Below, one piece after another: positions 21,931-27,387 of a stretch of 27,387 nt of DNA. The position numbers and the translations under genes were made by a program. Position 1 is the stretch's first letter; every line of letters starts with the position of its first letter. Location of the stretch: positions 1 through 27,387 of the IMG/VR virus record IMGVR_UViG_3300006916_000295; one strand, 5' to 3'. A model generated the notes under the pieces. It had not been told where the DNA came from. It did not search any database and saw only the letters and a list, made by a program, of their open reading frames with translations. This stretch comes from a virus.

Positions 21931-23583
21931 ATGCAGTTTACGCTTAGAGATTATCAAAAAGCGGCTGTAGATGCTGCCATGTCCTTTGTGAAATATCGCT
22001 CAGGGCATGGCTACATCACTGCGCCGGGTGGCAGCGGCAAGAGCATCATGATTGCCAAGCTGGCAGAATTGTTGGTTGATATTGGCTTTCAGGTTGTGGT
22101 TTTGGCTCGCAATGAAAAACTGCTAACACAAAACAAGGCGAAGCTATCGCCTTCTTATCAAGAAAGGGCAGGCATTTACTGCGCAGGGCTGGGCTTTAAG
22201 GAAGATGATAAACTGATAACAATTGCCAGCGCGCAATCCATTTATGGCGTTACGCTGCCAAAAATAGAGGATAGGGAATTAATAGCGCTGGTTGATGAAT
22301 GTGATGAAATTAACCCTGATAGCGAAGGCGAAACACAATACTGGCAGTTCTTCCGCAACAATGGCAACCCGCGCATTATCGGCTTTACTGCCACACCATT
22401 TAGACTGAGTAGCGGCGCTATTTCATGGGGTGAAGAGATTATACGCATTCCGTTAGATGCACTGATAAAAAAAGGCCATATAGTGCCACCAGTAAACAAG
22501 GCCAGCGAGGTTGACCTTTCCAGCGTCCCGGTTACCAGCCTTGGCGATTACAGCGCACCGCACCTTGATGAAATTTATGATGACCCTGATTTGCTAAAAG
22601 TCAGTATGGATTTGCTGCTAAAATATGCACATGACCGCCATCATGTTCTAGTATTCTGCCAGTCATTAAAGCACTGCGACGCCGTTACCAATGCGCTTGA
22701 ATATGCGAATGAAGGCGTAAGGGTTGTGAGTGGCGACACACCAAAGGACGAGCTTTCTGATATTTTAGAAGACTTCCAGCGCGGCTGTTTTAAGTTCCTT
22801 GTTAACTGCCAGCTTTTGACCGTTGGTGTGGATTTGCCATGTGTAGATATGATTGCGTTATTCATGGCCACAAAGAGCAAGCGCAAGTTTGAGCAAGCGG
22901 TTTATCGTGGTACGCGACCATATCCGCAGAAAGATAATTTCTTATTGCTTGATATGGGAAACAATCTTTATGAGCATGGCGCGCTTGGTAGCCCGATACG
23001 CGATAAGAAGAAACGCAAAGAGCAGTTACCGCAGCAAGGCAAGATATGCCCGCAGTGCGAAACATGGATGGAGCAAGCACTAGCTAGAGAATGCCCGGAT
23101 TGCGGCTTTCAGTTCCCAGAATCAGAGCTGGCGAAGGTGCGCCATGCTTATGAGGCAGATAATACTAGTGTTGCCTACCATTCAGAAGAAAAGATTATTC
23201 AGCGCTATGAGGTTTTTGACGTTACCTATAAGCAGAAGAAGTCAAAAAGCGGCAATGAAATGATTGTCGTAGAGTATCATTGCGACTATGGCAAATATGG
23301 CACTATTGCAGAATTTCTGTTGCCACACCATGAAAGCGATTTTGTGCAAAGTAAGGCGCGCAGTTTCTTTAGTCAGCGGGGCATAGAGCTGTTCGGTGAT
23401 TTGCGTGGGTTTCCCATGATTGAGTTGCTTGACAAGGCCGAAAATTCAAAGAAGCCGACTAGCATCATTGTTGACCATAGCGAAGAATGGCCACGGGTGA
23501 AGTTTGTTTATTTTGATGAACCAAAAAGCGAGTCCGTAATGGATAGCAGCGAGGTGCTGGATGGCGATGAAATCTTGTTCTAG
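21931..23583 (+). CDS. SF2 DNA helicase with C-terminal zinc ribbon
   Basis: The 550-residue protein shows LRDYQKAAV (5-13, Q-like motif), Walker A APGGSGKS (31-38), motif II VDECDE (121-126) and motif III GFTATPF (151-157). The second RecA domain contains VLVFCQS, VVSGDTPKDE, LTVGVDLP and FEQAVYRGTRPY (about 319-330, motif VI variant). A treble-clef-like zinc ribbon follows at about 372-396 (CPQC...CPDCGFQFP). Related phage helicases remodel forks or act in recombination. Motif II is DECD rather than DEAH/DEAD; motif VI has YRGTRP instead of QRxGR. A C-terminal domain (about 420-550) of unknown fold follows. Confidence 0.85.
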   Translation: MQFTLRDYQKAAVDAAMSFVKYRSGHGYITAPGGSGKSIMIAKLAELLVDIGFQVVVLARNEKLLTQNKAKLSPSYQERAGIYCAGLGFKEDDKLITIASAQSIYGVTLPKIEDRELIALVDECDEINPDSEGETQYWQFFRNNGNPRIIGFTATPFRLSSGAISWGEEIIRIPLDALIKKGHIVPPVNKASEVDLSSVPVTSLGDYSAPHLDEIYDDPDLLKVSMDLLLKYAHDRHHVLVFCQSLKHCDAVTNALEYANEGVRVVSGDTPKDELSDILEDFQRGCFKFLVNCQLLTVGVDLPCVDMIALFMATKSKRKFEQAVYRGTRPYPQKDNFLLLDMGNNLYEHGALGSPIRDKKKRKEQLPQQGKICPQCETWMEQALARECPDCGFQFPESELAKVRHAYEADNTSVAYHSEEKIIQRYEVFDVTYKQKKSKSGNEMIVVEYHCDYGKYGTIAEFLLPHHESDFVQSKARSFFSQRGIELFGDLRGFPMIELLDKAENSKKPTSIIVDHSEEWPRVKFVYFDEPKSESVMDSSEVLDGDEILF

Positions 23584-23914
23584 GCGACCCACCCGCAGGA
23601 AGGTCGAAGATGCCATCCAGAAAGAATTAATTCGTTGGATAAAAGAAACCTATCCGCATGTGATGGTTTTTGCCACGCGCAATGAAGATAGTTATAAGCG
23701 CTCAGATGAAATTGAGGCTGGCTTGCCTGATATTATTATTAGATGGCCACATGGTGACACACGATACTTTCTTTATTTTGAGGTGAAAACAAAAGCCGGA
23801 AGGCTTAGCGCGTCACAAAAAAAATGGGCAGAAAAAGATAGATGCGCTAATGAGCTATATGCTGTTGGCTATGGCTTAGAAGACTGTAAGAAAGAAATAG
23901 CGGCGCTACTGTAA
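23561..23914 (+). CDS. VRR-NUC domain nuclease
   Basis: A 117-residue ORF with the full small-VRR-NUC pattern: VEDAIQKELIRWIK (15-28, with the N-terminal acidic residue), AGLPDIII (53-60, Asp57), and YFEVKTKAGRLSASQKKW (72-89, Glu74/Lys76, then 'G..S..Q'). These are Mg-dependent structure-specific nucleases, often paired with an SF2 helicase in phage operons. The start is uncertain: ATG 23561 sits in the end of the helicase gene behind GAGGTG. ATG 23567 is also possible. Confidence 0.83.
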   Translation: MAMKSCSRRPTRRKVEDAIQKELIRWIKETYPHVMVFATRNEDSYKRSDEIEAGLPDIIIRWPHGDTRYFLYFEVKTKAGRLSASQKKWAEKDRCANELYAVGYGLEDCKKEIAALL

Positions 23915-23919
23915 AAACA

Positions 23920-23952
23920 CGTTGCAATATGTTTCTGATGTGGTACGTTGCA
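23920..23952 (+). promoter_or_regulatory. Paired CGTTGCA operator-like motifs before the methyltransferase gene
   Basis: CGTTGCA occurs at 23920-23926 and 23946-23952, 26 bases apart, in the 62-base gap upstream of the methyltransferase. A weak promoter (TTGCAA with TACGTT, 16 apart, and a TG before the -10) may overlap them. The same motif pair occurs at two other promoters in this window. Confidence 0.5.
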
Positions 23953-23976
23953 AGGGCAGAATTAAGGGGGTAAGGC

Positions 23977-24729
23977 ATGACATATAAGCGCAAAGAAACT
24001 ATAGGCGACTGCGAGCTGTATCTGGGCGATTGCTTGAGCGTTATGCCTACGCTGGGTAAGGTTGATGCGCGGGAGGGTTGGGCAATCCTAACTGACCCGC
24101 CTTATGGGATAGGGGCTGATAAAGGTCATACTGGTGCATCTAGTTTTAATGGTTCAAAAAAAATACAGCATAGAAGTTATAAAGGTGGATGGGATAGTGA
24201 ACGACCATCTGAGGCTATACAGTTATTCGCATCCATAAAATGCCCTCAAATAATATGGGGGGGGAATTACTTGGCTGATTTACTTCCTGCAATGGGTAAA
24301 TGGCTATGGTGGGATAAATGCCAAACAATGCCCACTTTCGGTGATGGAGAACTTGCTTGGACAAACCTTAAAGGCGCAACCCCACGAAAATTTACCCTTG
24401 CTAATAACCAGTTATTCGCTGACAGAGTGGAGAGGTTTCACCCTACTCAAAAACCGCTTAAACTCATGCAATGGTGCATAAACCACCTTCCCGACAACTG
24501 CGACACCATCTTAGACCCCTTCATGGGCAGCGGCACAACGCTAGTGGCTTGCGCGAAAATGGGCAGAAAGGGAATAGGCATAGAGTTAGACCCTGATTAC
24601 TTCGAGATAGCTTGCAAACGTGTAGAGGATGCTTATCGCCAGCCGGATTTATTCATAGCACCGCCGGAAAAGCCAGAAATGGAGCAGGGCGAGTTTTTAA
24701 CCACAAAGCTTGCAGAAGGTGATTTGTAA
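23977..24729 (+). CDS. Site-specific DNA methyltransferase (beta class, DPPY)
   Basis: The 250-residue enzyme has catalytic TDPPYG (39-44), HPTQKP (155-160) and the SAM site DPFMGSGTT (180-188), with GIGIELDPDYFEIA after it. Catalytic motif before SAM motif is the beta-class order. DPPY favours N6-adenine, though N4-cytosine cannot be excluded. Between them lies IIWGGNYLADLLPAMGKWLW (about 92-111), common in phage orphan methylases. No restriction partner is adjacent; the upstream nuclease is the VRR-NUC type. It probably protects phage DNA or regulates it. AAGGGGGT sits before the start. Confidence 0.88.
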   Translation: MTYKRKETIGDCELYLGDCLSVMPTLGKVDAREGWAILTDPPYGIGADKGHTGASSFNGSKKIQHRSYKGGWDSERPSEAIQLFASIKCPQIIWGGNYLADLLPAMGKWLWWDKCQTMPTFGDGELAWTNLKGATPRKFTLANNQLFADRVERFHPTQKPLKLMQWCINHLPDNCDTILDPFMGSGTTLVACAKMGRKGIGIELDPDYFEIACKRVEDAYRQPDLFIAPPEKPEMEQGEFLTTKLAEGDL

Positions 24730-24743
24730 AACAGGAGCATAAA

Positions 24744-25541
24744 ATGACAATAGAATACTTTTTCACCGATGACGGCCAGTTTGATTACGAAACCATCTAC
24801 AATCCAAACAGCGTAGAGCAGATGTATGGCTATAAGGCTGTTGGCTGGAATACTGATTTCAGCATGACAGGATGGTGGCAGGGACAGAATGTCTTTGCGC
24901 TGACCACAGACAGCCCGTTATACGACCCAAACAACGGCAGGCCGGATGCTCACTCTCAGGCAATACAGTTGCAATACACATGGGAGTCCGGGGATGAAAT
25001 GCCGTGGCTGTGGACAAATAGGGGGCAGGATTACACTTTCACGATTGAGGGCGACCTTTCCGTGCCCGTGAGTTGGGGAGACAACCTACAGCAAGGCTTA
25101 ATGCTTACCCGGTTTGGGGATGTCAGCAGCGGCCAAAAGCTATGGGTGCAATTTAGAATGTTCGACAATCTATACCCCGGCAGGCCGATTGATATTTTCA
25201 GCGACCCTCACACAAATTATGAGGATATTGTGGTTAATATCGACATCGTGAAAGACAGTTACAATCAGTTTGTGAGCTTTGCCAATTCGGCAGAGATTGA
25301 AACCGATGCGTTTTCAGACGTGCGGCATTTTGAAGCGAATATGAGTCGCCAGCAGTTTACAGACTTGCTGATTCATGCGGAGCAAACGCTGGGCATAGAT
25401 ATACAGAATGAATCTGGCTACTGGTCTTTGGTTCAGGCCGGGTTTAGCCCAGAAATGGCCAGCGGGTTTCCGCAATGGGGCATTGGCGACACAGGTGCCA
25501 TGCAGGCGGCAATGGATAACATTAGTGTGTGGGGTGAATAA
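24744..25541 (+). CDS. Unknown 265-residue Trp-rich protein
   Basis: The ORF starts 14 bases after the methyltransferase with ACAGGAG. The product has about eleven Trp and many Asp/Gly residues; the first two-thirds read as beta strands (DGQFDYETIYNPNSVEQMYG; LQYTWESGDEMPWLW near 85-99; GDLSVPVSWGD). A helical C-terminus follows (RQQFTDLLIHAEQTLGIDIQ, about 208-227). No signal peptide and no known catalytic motif are seen. It might be a carbohydrate-binding or virion-associated protein, but nothing proves this. Confidence 0.7.
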   Translation: MTIEYFFTDDGQFDYETIYNPNSVEQMYGYKAVGWNTDFSMTGWWQGQNVFALTTDSPLYDPNNGRPDAHSQAIQLQYTWESGDEMPWLWTNRGQDYTFTIEGDLSVPVSWGDNLQQGLMLTRFGDVSSGQKLWVQFRMFDNLYPGRPIDIFSDPHTNYEDIVVNIDIVKDSYNQFVSFANSAEIETDAFSDVRHFEANMSRQQFTDLLIHAEQTLGIDIQNESGYWSLVQAGFSPEMASGFPQWGIGDTGAMQAAMDNISVWGE

Positions 25542-25687
25542 TGAAGCGTGTATTGGCGGCGCTGGCTTTCACATCCTTCCTTTTTGCCATTAAGGCGGAA
25601 GCTGATGGCGATATGCAGGACGCTATGCTAAGCGTGGGGCATGCTATATTTCTATGGCTTGCCGCAGTACAGTGGGATTATTTTTAA
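25541..25687 (+). CDS. 48-residue exported/membrane small protein
   Basis: ATG 25541 overlaps the previous TAA (TAATG). Residues 1-20 look like a signal peptide or membrane anchor (MKRVLAALAFTSFLFAIKAE). The end (HAIFLWLAAVQWDYF) is a second hydrophobic segment. A two-helix membrane mini-protein is likely. A lysis or host-envelope role is possible, but only hydrophobicity supports it. Confidence 0.5.
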   Translation: MKRVLAALAFTSFLFAIKAEADGDMQDAMLSVGHAIFLWLAAVQWDYF

Positions 25688-25701
25688 GAGGAACAAAACC
25701 A

Positions 25702-25947
25702 ATGACATACGGAGCACAAATAGCACCTGAAACAGCCCCGGCAAAGGTTCTGAAATACCTGCAAGGGCTGGATAAACCACCCGCAAGGGCTAAGATTGTG
25801 GCAGATTGCGATTATGTAAGTAGTGGCGCTTTAGGGTGTGCTTTGGCTGCGTTGGTGAAATATGGATATTTAGCACGTCCGCGCTGCGAATGCTGCGGCG
25901 CTATTGTTTATGCCTTGACCGATGAGGGTAGGGCATGGTCTGAGTAG
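25702..25947 (+). CDS. Winged-helix-like small protein
   Basis: I start at ATG 25702, behind AAGAGGAAC, rather than at 25654, whose extra residues overlap the previous gene. The 81-residue protein has helices (ETAPAKVLKYLQGLD; AKIVADCDYVSSGALGCALA; LVKYGYLA) and a wing-like strand with CECCG (62-66, Cys62, 64 and 65) leading to YALTDEGRAW. The order helix-HTH-wing is like the small winged-helix proteins of phages. It may bind DNA or a metal. Confidence 0.6.
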   Translation: MTYGAQIAPETAPAKVLKYLQGLDKPPARAKIVADCDYVSSGALGCALAALVKYGYLARPRCECCGAIVYALTDEGRAWSE

Positions 25948-26098
25948 AAATCTCACACTCACGCGCTACGTCTGCCACAAAGCGGCAAATAATGTCTATT
26001 TCTCTTACAGTGATTTCATGCAAAAAGTCGCTACGCCTTAGATAAGGCTGGGCTGGCAACTCAGGGATAGGCGCATCAATATTTATGCGCGGCTCCAT
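25901..26098 (-). CDS. Small protein downstream of the repressor
   Basis: A 65-residue ORF whose ATG overlaps the repressor TAA (TAATG), which supports it. It starts MEPRINIDAPIPELPAQPYL and has a helical part (EITVREIDIICRFVADVARE). Its last 47 bases overlap the end of the rightward gene on the other strand, an uncommon convergent overlap in this otherwise compact genome. No motif is recognised. It may be a repressor partner or an anti-repressor. Confidence 0.5.
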   Translation of the reverse strand: MEPRINIDAPIPELPAQPYLRRSDFLHEITVREIDIICRFVADVARECEISTQTMPYPHRSRHKQ

Positions 26099-26307
26099 TA
26101 CACCAATTCCAAGCCCTTGTCATCGGCCAGCTTTACCAATGCAGTCCATAGCTCCAACGCTGTTTTGTCGCGTGTTTCGTGCCTTTGTGTTACAGCTCGC
26201 ATGATGGTGCTGCGTGGTACGCCTGCGTATCTTTCCAACGCATAGTAGCTAATGCTATGTTCACGCATGTTGCGGCTGATTTTTCGTAGTGTATCTGTCT
26301 TATCCAT
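26098..26307 (-). CDS. HTH repressor (Cro/CI-like, 69 residues)
   Basis: I take ATG 26307 (MDKTDTLRKISRNMREHSIS...) rather than upstream alternatives, because a promoter fits just before it. The HTH spans about residues 21-40 (YYALERYAGVPRSTIMRAVT) in the lambda-type Q/Y-A-L...G.P.ST pattern. A second helix bundle (ALELWTALVKLADDKGLEL) ends the protein. There is no separate dimerisation or cleavage domain, so it is Cro-like in size. It reads opposite to the 26401 gene over CGTTGCA motifs, the classic switch layout. The alternative starts at 26331 and 26442 would add residues that overlap the promoter. Confidence 0.75.
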   Translation of the reverse strand: MDKTDTLRKISRNMREHSISYYALERYAGVPRSTIMRAVTQRHETRDKTALELWTALVKLADDKGLELV

Positions 26308-26313
26308 AAGGGC

Positions 26314-26379
26314 AATATAAATGCTTTTTTTCATAAGTGCAACGTTTTTCCTTGCATTGTTTGCAACGCTTGTTATTAT
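26314..26379. promoter_or_regulatory. Divergent switch promoters with CGTTGCA operators
   Basis: Leftward: TTGCAC (26342-26337) and TATATT (26319-26314), 17 apart, with six bases to the repressor ATG, so the mRNA would begin on that codon. Rightward: TTGCAT (26352-26357) and TATTAT (26374-26379), 16 apart, toward ATG 26401. CGTTGCA motifs (minus strand) sit at 26344-26338, over the leftward -35, and 26368-26362, within the rightward spacer. AAGTGCA (26335) and TGCACTT (26379) form an outer inverted repeat. Confidence 0.6.
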
Positions 26380-26400
26380 GCACTTAACAAAGGAGAGAAC

Positions 26401-26613
26401 ATGAAACATGACCCTAACAACAAACACACTTGGCCATTTCACCCGGTTAACGAAATTATGCTGTCAACTTGGCAGAGCTGGGCTGATGAGCCAGATATTA
26501 CTAAGGTTTTGCTGAAACTGTTAAACGATGAGATGGATTTGGCTAATATTCGGCAGGAGATATTACACAGCCGGGATGAATTAGAATTAGCGGAGCCAAA
26601 GGAGGCAACATGA
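26401..26613 (+). CDS. Unknown 70-residue protein, first rightward gene of the switch
   Basis: ATG 26401 follows AAAGGAGAG at ideal spacing. The protein is acidic and helical (MKHDPNNKHTWPFHPVNEIM, then KVLLKLLNDEMDLANIRQEI and SRDELELAEPKEAT). No motif is recognised. As the first gene of the operon opposite the repressor it occupies the place of lambda cro, but it has no clear HTH. Confidence 0.62.
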   Translation: MKHDPNNKHTWPFHPVNEIMLSTWQSWADEPDITKVLLKLLNDEMDLANIRQEILHSRDELELAEPKEAT

Positions 26614-26774
26614 AAATTCGCATGAAAGAGGACAAAACAATCGCCGCTGGTGGTTTGCGGTTGATTACAGCGCGCAAGGGTGAAATCTACGACATCAGCC
26701 CGCGTGAGGCGCATTATTTAATTGCGTATAACCATGCAGAAGCAGCGGAAGAAAGTGAGGCAGAGAATGATTAA
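26610..26774 (+). CDS. 54-residue small protein
   Basis: ATG 26610 overlaps the previous TGA (ATGA), with GGAGG upstream. The sequence reads MKIRMKEDKTIAAGGLRLIT and then ARKGEIYDISPREAHYLIAY, ending in an acidic tail. It looks like a small beta domain (basic strands, turn, helix). The pattern resembles small phage proteins with no assigned role. The end overlaps the next start. Confidence 0.55.
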   Translation: MKIRMKEDKTIAAGGLRLITARKGEIYDISPREAHYLIAYNHAEAAEESEAEND

Positions 26775-26979
26775 GGGATTAAGCTTACAGCCAAAGCTAA
26801 CACTGGTTGACGTGTTGTTCTGGGGCTTTCTGGCGCTAGTGGCGTGTGGTGTGTCTTTCTACATGGGCTACGATAATGCGAAGCGTGAACAGTTAAGTGA
26901 GTTGCGTATGTCTGGTCTGTGCGAGGCAAGCGGGTGGACTCCTGAGCTGAAAGAATATTGCGGCGGGGTGAAGTCATGA
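26767..26979 (+). CDS. 70-residue membrane protein
   Basis: I start at ATG 26767 (MIKGLSLQPKLTLVDVLFWG), which overlaps the previous stop by eight bases; the in-frame ATG at 26722 would overlap too far. One transmembrane helix is clear (VDVLFWGFLALVACGVSFYM, about 14-33), followed by a charged soluble part with two Cys (CEASGWTPELKEYC). The Cys pair could be a disulfide if the tail is periplasmic. Function unknown; early membrane proteins of phages often act in exclusion or host takeover. Confidence 0.6.
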   Translation: MIKGLSLQPKLTLVDVLFWGFLALVACGVSFYMGYDNAKREQLSELRMSGLCEASGWTPELKEYCGGVKS

Positions 26980-27083
26980 AACACGAAACACTTGCAGAGC
27001 TTATGCTTGTCATTGGCTGCGTTTTACTGGCGCTGGCGATTATTAGCGGATGGTTTGCTTTATTGCCGGGGATTGTATTATGA
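26976..27083 (+). CDS. 35-residue membrane mini-protein
   Basis: ATG 26976 overlaps the previous TGA, and its TGA overlaps the next ATG. The peptide MKHETLAELMLVIGCVLLAL then AIISGWFALLPGIVL is essentially one membrane helix. Tight overlaps on both sides support translation. Function unknown. Confidence 0.5.
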   Translation: MKHETLAELMLVIGCVLLALAIISGWFALLPGIVL

Positions 27084-27238
27084 ACGCTCGCAAAATAGGA
27101 AAGCTGCGTCGTATTGTTAACCAGCACTTTGCCAACAATGGCAGCGATGTGAAATTGCAGGATATTATTGACAACGCTTGGCATCAAAAAGAGTTATTTG
27201 AGGCACTAAAGAAGGAAATGGAGAAACAAAATGGCTGA
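27080..27238 (+). CDS. 52-residue helical basic protein
   Basis: I start at ATG 27080 in an ATGA overlap; the longer start at 27050 lies inside the previous gene. The sequence (MNARKIGKLRRIVNQHFANN, then GSDVKLQDIIDNAWHQKELF and EALKKEMEKQNG) is helical with a basic N-terminus, suggesting nucleic-acid or protein binding. No motif is recognised. Confidence 0.55.
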   Translation: MNARKIGKLRRIVNQHFANNGSDVKLQDIIDNAWHQKELFEALKKEMEKQNG

Positions 27239-27387
27239 AATATTACTACACCCTGCGGCAGAAACAGAACCGATGCACGCTTATGCTGTGCGGGCTATGT
27301 ATGCTGGCGAAATGCAAGAAGTTACGGTCTGGGCATATGATGAAGATGATGCAATGGATATAATTAAGGCAATGTACGAAAATGGAG
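27231..27387 (+). CDS. Partial small protein, runs off the right edge
   Basis: ATG 27231 overlaps the previous stop by eight bases and the frame is open to the end (52 codons). It reads MAEILLHPAAETEPMHAYAV, RAMYAGEMQEVTVWAYDEDD, AMDIIKAMYENG. The visible part has a strand and an acidic Asp-rich stretch. Function unknown. GGAAATGGAG lies upstream as the ribosome site. Confidence 0.55.
   Translation, partial: MAEILLHPAAETEPMHAYAVRAMYAGEMQEVTVWAYDEDDAMDIIKAMYENG

Noticed and set aside
24966-24974. AGTTGCAAT, a near match to the CGTTGCA motif
   Set aside because: It lies inside a gene without promoter elements and misses the first base, so it is probably chance.
26771-27187. 138-codon minus-strand ORF at the right end
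   Set aside because: It runs against four tightly overlapping plus-strand genes with good ribosome sites, and its product is unstructured-looking.
1-27387. CRISPR arrays, tRNA or rRNA genes, insertion sequences
   Set aside because: I saw no regularly spaced long repeats, no tRNA-like cloverleaf with TTCRA arm, and no transposase motif or terminal inverted repeats. A tRNA search program would be decisive.

Overview
This window is part of a tailed-phage (or prophage) genome with a short-tailed, podovirus-type virion. The diagnostic genes are a P22 gp1-like portal, a large terminase, a P22 gp10-like/SU10-type tail-hub set, and a run of Ala/Gln/Gly-rich proteins resembling ejection (internal virion) proteins. 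A small lipoprotein with a lipobox and good sigma70-type promoters suggest a Gram-negative host, probably a proteobacterium. The host cannot be named from sequence alone. No integrase, RNA polymerase, DNA polymerase, holin, endolysin or tRNA gene is visible, so the genome continues beyond at least one edge.

Layout. (1) 15.46 kb down to base 1, minus strand: a tightly overlapping late operon. In transcription order it has a 13-residue leader ORF, an acidic/basic small protein, small terminase, large terminase, portal, scaffold, major capsid protein, two or three small virion proteins with an adaptor, a five-repeat propeller protein, a gp10-like tail hub, and four putative ejection proteins, the last cut by the window edge. 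A strong promoter lies at 15431-15459 and a second probable one just before the capsid gene. (2) 15.5-17.1 kb, minus strand: about ten very small overlapping genes, several zinc-ribbon-like, one a lipoprotein, behind a promoter with CGTTGCA motifs. (3) 17.2-17.9 kb: a 57-residue ORF between two minus-strand terminators and an AT-rich, repeat-dense stretch that looks like an iteron-type replication origin. (4) 17.9-20.1 kb, minus strand: a primase-polymerase/helicase-like protein preceded by a ribbon-helix-helix regulator. (5) 20.2-24.7 kb, plus strand: a replication/recombination operon (Gp157-like protein, Sak4-like ATPase, DUF669-like ssDNA-binding protein, SF2 helicase, VRR-NUC nuclease), then a DNA methyltransferase. 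(6) 24.7-25.9 kb, plus strand: three unknown or weakly assigned genes. (7) 25.9-26.4 kb: a lambda-like switch with a 69-residue HTH repressor reading leftward and small genes reading rightward to the window end.

How it fits together. The HTH protein probably binds the 7-bp motif CGTTGCA. I found this motif in pairs only at three promoter regions (17.16-17.20, 23.92-23.95 and 26.34-26.37 kb), with a one-mismatch copy inside the late promoter. This suggests one repressor controlling the small-gene operon, the methyltransferase and its own switch. Two transcripts, repressor and late operon, appear to start on the A of their first ATG, so they may be leaderless. The most unusual items are this regulon, the origin candidate, small genes bracketed by direct repeats that carry the stop/start junctions, and an NrdR-like zinc-ribbon ORF whose likely C-terminal helix lies in another frame.
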